DNA of 64,000 bases from Gammaproteobacteria bacterium LSUCC0096 (GTDB taxonomy: Bacteria > Pseudomonadota > Gammaproteobacteria > Pseudomonadales > Litorivicinaceae). Below, in pieces: positions 29,167 through 37,246 of the stretch. The notes under the pieces were generated by a model. That model was not told where the DNA came from. It saw only the letters and a program-made list of their open reading frames with translations, and ran no database searches. Positions within the stretch are counted from its first letter, which is position 1; every line of letters begins with the position of its first letter. A program made the translations under genes and the position numbers. Where the stretch lies: NCBI GenBank assembly GCA_008087055.1, contig VIEA01000002.1:272764-336763 (forward strand), given 5' to 3'.

Positions 29167-29604
29167 ATGACAGTAGACCTTTCACCTTTATATCGCACAG
29201 CAATTGGCTTTGATCGTCTTGCCGGAATGCTTGAGAACGCAAATCGTCTCGAAAGCGCAGGCTATCCGCCCTACAACATCGAAGTGACGGGGGAAGATGA
29301 ATATCAAATTACGATGGCTGTTGCAGGCTTTACCGACGATGAATTGTCGATTGAGTCGAAGCAAAACGAACTGACCGTTTCGGGTGAGAAAGCCGAATCC
29401 GAAGAAGAGAGCAAGTTCCTGCACCGCGGAATTGCGACGCGCAGTTTTGAACGGAAGTTTCAGTTAGCAGACCACGTCTATGTCAAAGGCGCGCGTTTGG
29501 AACATGGATTGCTGCACGTCGAATTGTATCGTGAGTTGCCAGAGGCACTGAAGCCTCGTTCAATTTCGATTGAGACAGGAAAGCTCATCGAAAATAAATC
29601 CTAA
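29167..29604 (+). CDS. Small heat-shock protein, Hsp20/IbpA type
   Basis: A 145-residue protein with an alpha-crystallin domain. PYNIEVTGEDEYQITMAVAGFTDDELSIE (about residues 37-65) and the GIATRSFERKFQLAD and LEHGLLHVELYRELPEA strands match IbpA/IbpB. It holds unfolding proteins for later refolding by DnaK. AGGAGG stands 5 bases before the ATG, an unusually strong ribosome-binding site. A strong terminator follows. Confidence 0.94.
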   Translation: MTVDLSPLYRTAIGFDRLAGMLENANRLESAGYPPYNIEVTGEDEYQITMAVAGFTDDELSIESKQNELTVSGEKAESEEESKFLHRGIATRSFERKFQLADHVYVKGARLEHGLLHVELYRELPEALKPRSISIETGKLIENKS

Positions 29605-29610
29605 TGGTGA

Positions 29611-29636
29611 AAGGCCCGGTAACCCGGGCCTTTTTG
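29611..29636 (+). terminator. Rho-independent terminator after the Hsp20 gene
   Basis: GGCCCGG and CCGGGCC pair around a short loop and are followed by TTTTTGTTTT. It lies 7 bases after the stop codon. Confidence 0.93.
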
Positions 29637-29690
29637 TTTTGGTACACCGACCTTTTGATATGCATCATGTGCTGATGCGTGAATTCAGAC

Positions 29691-29719
29691 TTGTCACACA
29701 GTTGTCTTAAAACTATTGT
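29691..29719 (+). promoter_or_regulatory. Sigma-70 promoter of the maoC-pta/ackA operon
   Basis: TTGTCA (29691-29696), a 17-base spacer, and TATTGT (29714-29719). It begins about 55 bases after the upstream terminator and 67 bases before the start codon. Confidence 0.5.
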
Positions 29720-29757
29720 GCAATGCAATATGTTTTAGTTTATTTGAGTAAATCGGT

Positions 29758-31152
29758 ATGACACCAATCACCCGCCTAACCAACACGACCTATGATGAGC
29801 TCGCCGTAGGAATGTCAGCATCAATTCGAAAGCGTCTCACCATGGATGACATTCGATTGTTTGCAGTGATGTCTGGTGATGTGAATCCTGTGAGTCTCGA
29901 TTCACAGTATGCAAAGTCGAGTCGCTTTCATGACATCGTTGCGCATGGGATGTGGGGTGGTGCACTCATTTCAACAGTTTTAGGGACTGAGTTGCCAGGT
30001 GCGGGAACTGTATATACACATCAGACTCTCGATTTTGTGAAGCCTGTCCGGATTGGTGATGAGTTATCGGTAACGGTGACTGTTCGAGAGAAAAAGCCTA
30101 ATTCACACGTCATGTTTGACTGCGATGTCGTGAATCAGCTCGGCGAGCAAGTTCTTAAAGGCTGCGCTGAAGTGATCGCACCCACTGAGAAAGTCGAGTC
30201 TGAGATTGTTGAGCTGCCAGATATCTTCTTGAACGAACGCCAACAGCTCAATGATTTGTTAAACCGCTGTAAAGCCTATCGACCAATGCGAGTGGCGGTC
30301 GTTCATCCGTGTGATGAGGTGTCACTTGGTGGTGCATTAGCAGCGCGTGCACGTGGATTGATAGAGCCTGTTTTGATTGGTCCAGAAGCAAAAATTCGTC
30401 AGGTGGCGGAGACTTATGGTTACGATCTCGACGGTGTTGAGATCGATGCAGTTGATCACTCTCATGCAGCCTGTGCGAGGGCTGTTGAATTGTGCCAACT
30501 CGAATCGGTCGAGTCTGTAATGAAAGGAAGTTTGCATACTGATGAGCTGATGGGTGCACTCCTCTCAAAATCATCAGGGTTGCGCACTGAGCGTCGAGTG
30601 AGCCATGTCTTCGTCTTTGATGTTCCGACCTATCCGAGGCCTCTTTTGATCACAGATGCAGCGATCAATATTTCACCTGATCTCAATGCCAAGCGCGACA
30701 TCATTCAGAATGCCATCGAACTCGCGCATGCACTTAAAATTGAAGAGCCAAAAGTCGCTATTTTGTCAGCTGTTGAGACGGTGACACCAGCGATTCCATC
30801 AACACTTGATGCGGCAGCCTTGTGCACCATGGCACGTCGCGGACAAATTACTGGAGCGATACTCGATGGTCCGCTTGCATTTGATAATGCGGTATCTGAG
30901 ACAGCTGCAAAAATCAAAGGCATTGAAAGTCCGGTTGCAGGGGTTGCCGATATTCTGGTCACTCCGGATTTAGAGTCTGGAAATATGCTTGCAAAGCAGC
31001 TTGAGTATTTGGCGCATGGTGAGGGTTCAGGGATTGTTTTAGGACTCCGGTTGCCAATTATTCTGACCAGTCGGGCCGATGACGCGGTTTCAAGACTTGC
31101 GTCCTGCGCATTGGCGGTCATCTTGCGTGCGCATCAAAGGAAGGACTCGTAG
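29758..31152 (+). CDS. MaoC-type hydratase fused to phosphate acyltransferase
   Basis: A 464-residue two-domain enzyme. The N-terminal part (about 1-150) is a MaoC hot-dog domain with hydratase residues in SGDVNPVSLDSQYAKSSRF and HDIVAHGMWGG. The C-terminal part (about 160-464) is a phosphotransacetylase/phosphobutyryltransferase (VAVVHPCDEVSL and VMKGSLHTDELMGALL). It should hydrate enoyl-CoA and convert acyl-CoA plus phosphate to acyl phosphate. The acetate kinase gene begins directly after it, so acyl phosphate can be used to make ATP. The same fusion is known in several proteobacteria. Confidence 0.9.
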   Translation: MTPITRLTNTTYDELAVGMSASIRKRLTMDDIRLFAVMSGDVNPVSLDSQYAKSSRFHDIVAHGMWGGALISTVLGTELPGAGTVYTHQTLDFVKPVRIGDELSVTVTVREKKPNSHVMFDCDVVNQLGEQVLKGCAEVIAPTEKVESEIVELPDIFLNERQQLNDLLNRCKAYRPMRVAVVHPCDEVSLGGALAARARGLIEPVLIGPEAKIRQVAETYGYDLDGVEIDAVDHSHAACARAVELCQLESVESVMKGSLHTDELMGALLSKSSGLRTERRVSHVFVFDVPTYPRPLLITDAAINISPDLNAKRDIIQNAIELAHALKIEEPKVAILSAVETVTPAIPSTLDAAALCTMARRGQITGAILDGPLAFDNAVSETAAKIKGIESPVAGVADILVTPDLESGNMLAKQLEYLAHGEGSGIVLGLRLPIILTSRADDAVSRLASCALAVILRAHQRKDS

Positions 31153-32313
31153 ATGTTATTTGTCATTAATGCTGGTTCGTCGAGTGTTAAATTCTCAGTC
31201 TATGAGATGGGGTCGTTAGATCTGATTGAGTCAGGTCAGGCGTCAGTCCGCGACGGTCAGATTCATATGCAGGCAAAAGCGTCTGATGGAGTGCAAATTG
31301 ACCAGTCTGAAGTGATAGCGGAGACAGAGCACGATCGCGTGATGGTTCTGTTGCACGCGGTGCATGATCTACTTTCAAATCAATTTCCAGAACCGCAGTG
31401 TATTGTCCATCGAGTTGTTCACGGTGGGGAGTCATTTGCAGATCCAGTCATTGTGACTGAAGAGATTCGCAATGAACTGGAAACTTTGGTTGATCTTGCG
31501 CCATTACATCAGCCAGTCAACTTGGCGGGTATTGATGTATTCGGCGAAGCCTATCCGGGTGTGATGCAAGTTGCGTGTTTCGATACTGCATTTCATGTTG
31601 GTCAATCGGCGCTTGAAACATCCTATGCATTACCGCAGTCCGTTCGGGCTCTTGGGATTCGCAAATATGGGTTTCATGGGTTGTCGTACGCCTACATTGC
31701 TGAGCAATTGCCTACGTTTGGGGTGCAGTCTCCATACAAGGCGATCATTTGTCATTTAGGGAACGGTGCTTCGATTTGCGCAGTCGATAGCGGTCGCTCA
31801 GTGGCATCAACGATGGGCTTTACTGCAGTTGAGGGTCTGCCGATGGGGACTCGTTCTGGGCGCATCGACCCTGGTGTTGTTCTTCATCTGTTGGATCATT
31901 GCGGGTGGACGCTTGATGAGGTGGAGCATTTGCTCTATCACGATTCTGGTCTGAAAGGTTTGTCGGGCCAATCGAGTGATGTCCGAACGCTAGAGGAAGC
32001 CAAGACCAATGCATCCGAGTTTGCATTGGATTATTTCGCTTATCGAATTAACAGCGAAATTGGCCAATTAAACGCGGTACTGGGTGGTGCCGATACGATC
32101 GTATTTGCTGGTGGGATCGGTGAGCATTCAGTGAGAATGCGGCGCGAAGTTTGTCGTTTGTTGGCACGGTGGCTTCCTGTTTCGTTAAGCACTGAGCGGA
32201 ATGAGGCAAATGACACGATGATTCATGATGACGAATCAACGATTCGTGTCTTGCGCATCGAGACCGATGAAAATGGGTATATGGCACGAGCTGCGAGCCG
32301 ATTGATTGGGTGA
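31153..32313 (+). CDS. ackA: Acetate kinase
   Basis: A 386-residue ASKHA-fold kinase. It has VINAGSSSVKFSVY at the N-terminus, HRVVHGGESF, DTAFH, the catalytic region GIRKYGFHGLSYAYI, the phosphate loop CHLGNGASICAVDSGRSVA and AGGIGEHS near the C-terminus. It transfers phosphate between acetyl (or propionyl/butyryl) phosphate and ADP. The start codon immediately follows the stop of the maoC-pta gene, so the two steps are coupled in expression. Confidence 0.95.
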   Translation: MLFVINAGSSSVKFSVYEMGSLDLIESGQASVRDGQIHMQAKASDGVQIDQSEVIAETEHDRVMVLLHAVHDLLSNQFPEPQCIVHRVVHGGESFADPVIVTEEIRNELETLVDLAPLHQPVNLAGIDVFGEAYPGVMQVACFDTAFHVGQSALETSYALPQSVRALGIRKYGFHGLSYAYIAEQLPTFGVQSPYKAIICHLGNGASICAVDSGRSVASTMGFTAVEGLPMGTRSGRIDPGVVLHLLDHCGWTLDEVEHLLYHDSGLKGLSGQSSDVRTLEEAKTNASEFALDYFAYRINSEIGQLNAVLGGADTIVFAGGIGEHSVRMRREVCRLLARWLPVSLSTERNEANDTMIHDDESTIRVLRIETDENGYMARAASRLIG

Positions 32314-32381
32314 TAAAGTCTCAGAATCACTGAATTTTTATTAAAAAATTTGGTATAAAGACGCCTCTCAGGAGGAATCTC

Positions 32382-32474
32382 ATGAAATTGCTGAAAGAAC
32401 TGACTCACGGTGATACTGGTTTTGCGTTGATGTTGATCGCCATGGCGATGACAATCCTCGCGTTGGCATTCTAA
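32382..32474 (+). CDS. 30-residue small membrane protein
   Basis: A short frame with an excellent ribosome-binding site (GGAGG, 6 bases before the ATG) encodes a polar start (MKLLKELTHGDTGF) and one hydrophobic helix (ALMLIAMAMTILALAF). It stops three bases before the next start codon, so translation is probably coupled. I recognise no family. The strong ribosome-binding site and operon-like spacing argue for a real gene. Confidence 0.65.
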   Translation: MKLLKELTHGDTGFALMLIAMAMTILALAF

Positions 32475-32477
32475 AGA

Positions 32478-32828
32478 ATGCGATCATCGACCTATGCGAT
32501 CGCGTGCCTTGTGCTCGTGTTCGCATGCCTAAGCCTTCATCACTTTTATCCCTCGAAGGCTGCCTACACCTTGGTTGCATTTGCTTCCGGAATAGTCGCT
32601 GGACTTTATGTGTTCAAAACGCTGTGGGTTGGCATTTCCAAGGATTGGGTTGCTGGAGCGGTGATTATCCTAACCGGACTCTTTACGGTTGTTTTGCCGG
32701 CTGCTCAATTGCTTTTGCAGTCCCCGTCGCTGTACATCGGTGCAATGGTCTTTGGTGCGCTGGCAATCGGTGTCTTTCGCGAGAGGATTCCAGCCACAGT
32801 TGAGTCCGCTTTGGACGAGACCCTTTGA
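32478..32828 (+). CDS. Small integral membrane protein, function unknown
   Basis: A 116-residue protein with four hydrophobic segments (about residues 5-22, 30-48, 55-82 and 84-100) and a charged C-terminus. No family is recognised. It begins 3 bases after the 30-residue gene and its stop overlaps the TTG start of the glycerate kinase gene, so the three form one operon. A role tied to glycerate use is only a guess from position. Confidence 0.75.
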   Translation: MRSSTYAIACLVLVFACLSLHHFYPSKAAYTLVAFASGIVAGLYVFKTLWVGISKDWVAGAVIILTGLFTVVLPAAQLLLQSPSLYIGAMVFGALAIGVFRERIPATVESALDETL

Positions 32829-34075
32829 ATTCTCAAGAACTTCTTAGATCAGCATTTGATCATGCTGTTGAAGCTGCCCAAGCAACGTGCCTGATACCTC
32901 ATCTGAATGCATTACCGCCTAATGATGGTAAGACAGTATTTCTGGTTGTTGGGAAAGCAGCATCACAGCATGCGCGGATTGCTCAAGAATGTCTCGGAGA
33001 TATCGAGGGTTTGTGTATTCTCCCTAAAGGTCATCAAGTCTCTACCACGTTGCGTGTCATTGAGGCCTCGCACCCTGTTCCTGATGCCGGGAGTGTATTG
33101 GCCGCTCAAGAAGCAATGGCGCTGGCTCAATCGTTAGCGCCAAGTGATCGAATGATCTGTTTGATTTCAGGTGGTGGATCTGCACTTATGTCTGCTCCGC
33201 TTCCAGCGATGGATCCCGAACTAAAGATGCGGACGCATCGCGAGTTACTCGCATCAGGCGCAACAATTTCTGAATTAAATACAGTGCGCAAACAACTCTC
33301 GCTTGTGAAAGGTGGGCGTTTGGTTGAAGCCTGCCAAGGCAGAATTCTGAACTTCTTGGTCTCAGATGTTCCCGGAGATCGGGTTGAATTTATTGCGTCT
33401 GGTCCAACAGTTCCGGCGCATACCAATCAAGCTGACGCAATCGATGTATTAACACGACACAATATTGATGTTCTTGATGAATTGCTTCCCTGGTTATCTG
33501 ATTCTAATAACGCTACTCCGGCTCCCGATGCGGCGTGTTTTGAACGTGTGTCAACGACCATAGTTGCGGCCCCTTCGCAGTCCTTGAAGGCGGCTCAAGA
33601 GTTTCTGGAAGCGCAAGGAGTGGAGTGCTGGATTTTGGGTGACTCCATTGAGGGAGACTCTGAAACAGTCGCTCGCGTGATGGCAGAGACAGCGCTATGG
33701 CAGCGTCGTCATCGCACACTCACAAAACCTTTGTGTTTGCTCTCTGGTGGCGAGACAACAGTCAAAGTTACTGGTACTGGAATCGGTGGGCCAAACGCTC
33801 ATTTTGCACTGGCGTTGCTTGATGCTTTCGATGGTGCTCGAGGAATTTCGGCAATTGTCTGTGATACAGATGGCGTCGATGGTGCAGCAGAAATCGCAGG
33901 AGCGTTAATCGATGATCAGACGCTTACCAAGGTCAAAGAAGCGAATCTCGATCATCGTGATGCGTTCAAGCGCCAAGACGCGCATACGTTTTTTAAGTCA
34001 ATCGATCAGTCAGTCACTCCTGGGCCAACAGGAACCAATGTGAATGATTTCAGAGCAATTTTGATCGAGCCTTAA
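32825..34075 (+). CDS. gckA: Glycerate 2-kinase (GckA/MOFRL type)
   Basis: A 416-residue protein. The N-terminal kinase domain (VGKAASQHA, then SHPVPDAGSVLAAQ and LISGGGSALMSAPLP) is followed by the MOFRL domain (LLSGGETTVKVTGTGIGGPNAHFALAL, then CDTDGVDG near residues 350-357). It phosphorylates glycerate to 2-phosphoglycerate, feeding the serine or glyoxylate routes into central metabolism. The TTG start overlaps the upstream stop. The 3' end overlaps the convergent AEC permease gene by 4 bases. Confidence 0.9.
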   Translation: MNSQELLRSAFDHAVEAAQATCLIPHLNALPPNDGKTVFLVVGKAASQHARIAQECLGDIEGLCILPKGHQVSTTLRVIEASHPVPDAGSVLAAQEAMALAQSLAPSDRMICLISGGGSALMSAPLPAMDPELKMRTHRELLASGATISELNTVRKQLSLVKGGRLVEACQGRILNFLVSDVPGDRVEFIASGPTVPAHTNQADAIDVLTRHNIDVLDELLPWLSDSNNATPAPDAACFERVSTTIVAAPSQSLKAAQEFLEAQGVECWILGDSIEGDSETVARVMAETALWQRRHRTLTKPLCLLSGGETTVKVTGTGIGGPNAHFALALLDAFDGARGISAIVCDTDGVDGAAEIAGALIDDQTLTKVKEANLDHRDAFKRQDAHTFFKSIDQSVTPGPTGTNVNDFRAILIEP

Positions 34076-35007
34076 ACGCTTTTTAAAAGCGCAATGACGA
34101 TTGAAATCGTGATCACAGATGAGACGGTCGAAACGAATATGCTTGTTGTCGCTGTCGGTGGTGATACCTGGTAGCGATTGGCAAATAGGTACATATTCAT
34201 TCCAGTTGGCATTGCCGCGAGCATCGTCGCAACCGACAGCCATAGCATCTCAAGACCAAGCCATGAGCCAAGAAGAAATACGGCCAGTGGGTGCGCTGTA
34301 TTTTTCAGAATAGTGACCAGAAGAGCCGGGCCCACAGAGCCTGAAATCGAATAACTCGCCAGAGAACTCCCGAGCACGAACAGTGCAGCGGGTGTCACAC
34401 TGGTTGCGACGAGATGAAACATGTCAGCCGCAATTGGATGGATTCCTAGATCGGTGAGTTTCCAAAGAAATCCCAGGCCTAATCCCACGATGAGTGGATT
34501 CCCAATGAGCCCGGAAAGCACTTGTTTTGGTAAGTTGGCAAGTCCTGCATCGCGACCTCGTGCGATCTCAATTGCGACGGTAACCGCAGTAAATACAGTG
34601 ATGCCGTGGACCGAAATGAGTAGAAAGAGTGGGAACAATGCATCGTCCCCAAGCGCCCGTGGAATCAGTGGGATACCCAACAGGACCGTATTCGAAAAGC
34701 AGGAGCCGAGCCCGATAACCATCGATTCTATGACGGGCCGTTTCAAGAGTAGCCAACTAATTAGAAGGCCGAGTGTAAATACAACGACGAGTGGGATGTA
34801 GTAACTCGCAAAGAGGGCAGTCGCTGATGCTTTGGGTGGTTCAAGTTCAACCACCGCAGAAAAAAGAAGCATCGGCACAGCGAAATCGAAAACGTATTTG
34901 GATAATCCATCACGATGCGAACTTAAGAAAAATCCAAAGCGCGTTGCGAAGTATCCAATCAGCCCCAGCGCAAGGACTGGGGCGAGTACGTAAAAGACTT
35001 CGTTCAT
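34072..35007 (-). CDS. AEC (auxin efflux carrier) family permease in a thiamine operon
   Basis: A 311-residue membrane protein with about ten hydrophobic helices in two halves. It begins MNEVFYVLAPVLALGLIGYFATRF and has the FDFAVPMLLFSAV and GIPLIPRALGDDA segments of AEC permeases. It overlaps the upstream binding-protein gene by 4 bases (ATGA), so both stand under the same TPP riboswitch. Known AEC proteins move dicarboxylates or auxin-like compounds. Context suggests a thiamine-related compound such as a pyrimidine precursor; this is inference. Confidence 0.85.
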   Translation of the reverse strand: MNEVFYVLAPVLALGLIGYFATRFGFFLSSHRDGLSKYVFDFAVPMLLFSAVVELEPPKASATALFASYYIPLVVVFTLGLLISWLLLKRPVIESMVIGLGSCFSNTVLLGIPLIPRALGDDALFPLFLLISVHGITVFTAVTVAIEIARGRDAGLANLPKQVLSGLIGNPLIVGLGLGFLWKLTDLGIHPIAADMFHLVATSVTPAALFVLGSSLASYSISGSVGPALLVTILKNTAHPLAVFLLGSWLGLEMLWLSVATMLAAMPTGMNMYLFANRYQVSPPTATTSIFVSTVSSVITISIVIALLKSV

Positions 35008-35963
35008 TGAGCGCCTTTCACAAAGAGATAGGTCTCTGTCGGTGGTGGGTTTTGGATGAGTCCGCGGTCCGTCATAAATTGTGCAAAGCGAGCCCACTGG
35101 TCCGCATCCGTTTGACGAGTGGATCGAGCGAGCTTAGGCAGCGTATCGCGCCATGCACGTCGATTCAGCTCGTTATCAAGATCATCAGGGCGGTAGCTGG
35201 TGAATGACTGATACATCGCATCAGGTGAGTCGATGATTAACTGTGTTGCTTGGTCCATTACGTCGAGGAAGCGTTCAATTTTAGCTGTACCCGCATAGTC
35301 TGGGTGTGCAACAAAAATGAGTTCTTCGTAGGCTGGAACACCATGTTCTTCTGGATAGAACGCACGTCCAGGGCGGCCATCGATGTCCATCTGGTTCAAT
35401 TCAAAATTTCTGAAAGCACCGATGACTGCATCAACTTGTCGCGCGTACAGTGATGGCGATAAAGCGAAGTTCACATTCACAAGTTTGACGTCGCTTAATG
35501 TGAGTCCGTGAGTTTCGAGCATTGCGCCAAGGACCGCGTCTTCAAATCCACCAACAGAAAAACCGACCGTTTTTCCTTTTAAATCGTTGAGCGATCGGAT
35601 ATCAGAATCGGCGAGCACAACGAGTGAGTTGAGTGGGCTATTGACGATAGTACCGACCCGCATCAAGGGCAGTGAATTATTCAGATCGACCATCAGTGAT
35701 GGTTGGTAGCTGATAGCCAAATCTGCTTGTTTTGCTGCAGCAAGCTTCGGTGGGAGCGATGGGTCGGCTGGTTCAACAAGGGTGACTTTGAGTCCTGCCT
35801 TTTCAAACAGACCCTCTTGTTCTGCAACGATCAACGGCGCGTGATCTGGATTGATAAACCAATCAAGCAGAACAGTGATTTCCTCTGTAGATGCCTTGGA
35901 CACAGAGCTTACGAGGACACATAAGCTAAGACTCGCGATTTTCAATAAATGTTTGAAATGCAT
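35004..35963 (-). CDS. ThiY-like periplasmic pyrimidine-precursor binding protein (NMT1/THI5 fold)
   Basis: A 319-residue protein with a signal peptide (about 24 residues). The mature start ITVLLDWFINPDHAPLIVAEQEGLFEKAGL matches ThiY, which binds formyl-aminopyrimidine, a thiamine breakdown product. Later parts (LNDLKGKTVGFSVGGFEDAVLGAM, VDAVIGAFRNFELNQM, HGVPAYEELIFVA) also fit the NMT1/THI5 family. AGGAG stands 8 bases before the ATG. A TPP riboswitch precedes it. No ThiX or ThiZ ABC subunits are nearby; an AEC permease gene follows instead. Confidence 0.9.
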   Translation of the reverse strand: MHFKHLLKIASLSLCVLVSSVSKASTEEITVLLDWFINPDHAPLIVAEQEGLFEKAGLKVTLVEPADPSLPPKLAAAKQADLAISYQPSLMVDLNNSLPLMRVGTIVNSPLNSLVVLADSDIRSLNDLKGKTVGFSVGGFEDAVLGAMLETHGLTLSDVKLVNVNFALSPSLYARQVDAVIGAFRNFELNQMDIDGRPGRAFYPEEHGVPAYEELIFVAHPDYAGTAKIERFLDVMDQATQLIIDSPDAMYQSFTSYRPDDLDNELNRRAWRDTLPKLARSTRQTDADQWARFAQFMTDRGLIQNPPPTETYLFVKGAQ

Positions 35964-36027
35964 TGTGTTGACTCCTGATCAATGAGCTGCGCGCAGAAGG
36001 TCAACAAAAGGAGAGTTTGTTGGTCTT

Positions 36028-36100
36028 GGCTCCCTACGCCGGTACTAACCGGATCAGGTTCAAAGGGTACTTCTCAGCTTGTGCGCCCCTGCCGCAGGCC
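36028..36100 (-). promoter_or_regulatory. TPP riboswitch (THI element)
   Basis: On the minus strand the region shows the conserved TPP aptamer core in order: GGGGCGC, CTGAGA, ACCCTTTGAACCTGATC, then CCGGTTAGTACCGG and GCGTAGGGA. GGC and GCC close the P1 stem. It lies about 65 bases upstream of the binding-protein gene and should turn the operon down when thiamine pyrophosphate is plentiful. No intrinsic terminator is obvious between aptamer and gene, so control of translation initiation is more likely. Confidence 0.96.
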
Positions 36101-36103
36101 ACG

Positions 36104-36133
36104 ATTATACATGCGACAGGGTACGTGTGTTAC
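36104..36133 (-). promoter_or_regulatory. Promoter of the TPP-riboswitch operon
   Basis: A perfect TATAAT on the minus strand (36104-36109), with GTAACA (4 of 6 to consensus) 18 bases upstream at 36128-36133. Transcription would begin at about 36097, right at the start of the aptamer. The -35 lies in the last codons of the upstream gene. Confidence 0.55.
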
Positions 36134-37179
36134 TCGTAAAGTTCGGGACAGATGTCGCGAGTACTTTTGGTTTTTCCTTGCTCACCCTTTGCTCTGATGA
36201 TGTCCCCGCGCTCTTCGATGTAGCGTTGGAAGTTCGGTTCGCGTTGGTAAATGCCTTCTGAAATATACTCAAGAACCGCTTCTGTGTGGAAACTCCTGAG
36301 CTGTGATTCGACGCGAATAATTTCAGACCCGTCTGAATCAAAAAGCACGAGGCTCGGTGCGTACATGATTTTCAAATCACGAGCGTAATCACGCGCTGCC
36401 TTTGTTTCTCCAGATGGTGTGGTTACCGGTGTGCTCGACCACATGTCGAGTTGAACGGTGTGGAATGGTTTAAATCGTTCGCGGACTGAATCTAGTGATA
36501 ACACGCAGCGATGGAATGTATCGCAATCAGGGCAACTGGTTTGTTCAAATAATACAGCTTTCGGTTGTCCCTTGATGTCGAGCTTGGTCTTATTTTGAAT
36601 GAAGGGCTGTGTGTTGAGTGCGGCATTGACGGACTTCGGTTGATTTGCGGCTAAATACTCGAAAATGGTCTGTGATTCATACGTTTTGTTTTGAACGTAA
36701 TCCAAAGCGACCTGCATTTCTGCTGGCGAAACGTAACCGTTGAGGCGTAGCGCAGGTTTACCCTCTGCATCAAAAAAGATAATTGTCGGAGTGAATTGCA
36801 CATCAAGTGAGCGGGCAATTTCTTTCTCAGTCGTTGCTTCTCCATCGAGGCCATACACCTCTCGATCGCCCCATATATTTAAGGCAACGACATCAAAATG
36901 TGCGTCAAATACATCACGGATGGATTGCTGTGTCAGATTCTTTTCGATTGTGTTCTTGCAGTAGGCACAAAATTCTTGCCAGAAAAAGACCACGAGGTGT
37001 TTGTTGGTTTCAGTCGCTTCGAGGTTATCTTCTGATAAATCGAGAAAGCTGACTTTGAACCACTCTGGAAGCTCAAAAGAATCGTAATTTGTAACTTGTT
37101 GGACAGGTTCAGGGCTCTCTGCTGTATGTGCAGAGAACGGCACCAAACAGGCCAGGGCCATGATGATTATTCGGAACAT
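36130..37179 (-). CDS. Exported protein with two thioredoxin-fold domains
   Basis: A 349-residue protein with a signal peptide (about 19 residues, cut after AHT/A). The first thioredoxin-like domain (about 45-175) has the active site FCAYCKN and the cis-proline region FTPTIIFFD. The second (about 205-315) has SCPDCDTF and MYAPSLVLFD. The first resembles SoxW/DsbC-like thioredoxins. Two redox sites in one chain suggest a reductase or isomerase acting on periplasmic proteins. No dedicated partner is adjacent. Two further cysteines lie near the second site and the C-terminus. Confidence 0.83.
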   Translation of the reverse strand: MFRIIIMALACLVPFSAHTAESPEPVQQVTNYDSFELPEWFKVSFLDLSEDNLEATETNKHLVVFFWQEFCAYCKNTIEKNLTQQSIRDVFDAHFDVVALNIWGDREVYGLDGEATTEKEIARSLDVQFTPTIIFFDAEGKPALRLNGYVSPAEMQVALDYVQNKTYESQTIFEYLAANQPKSVNAALNTQPFIQNKTKLDIKGQPKAVLFEQTSCPDCDTFHRCVLSLDSVRERFKPFHTVQLDMWSSTPVTTPSGETKAARDYARDLKIMYAPSLVLFDSDGSEIIRVESQLRSFHTEAVLEYISEGIYQREPNFQRYIEERGDIIRAKGEQGKTKSTRDICPELYE

Positions 37180-37246
37180 AAATCCCCTCCGGTGAGACGC
37201 ATGATAGGGGTAAATATGCGCCTACCGGAGAGAGAGTCAAGCCTTG

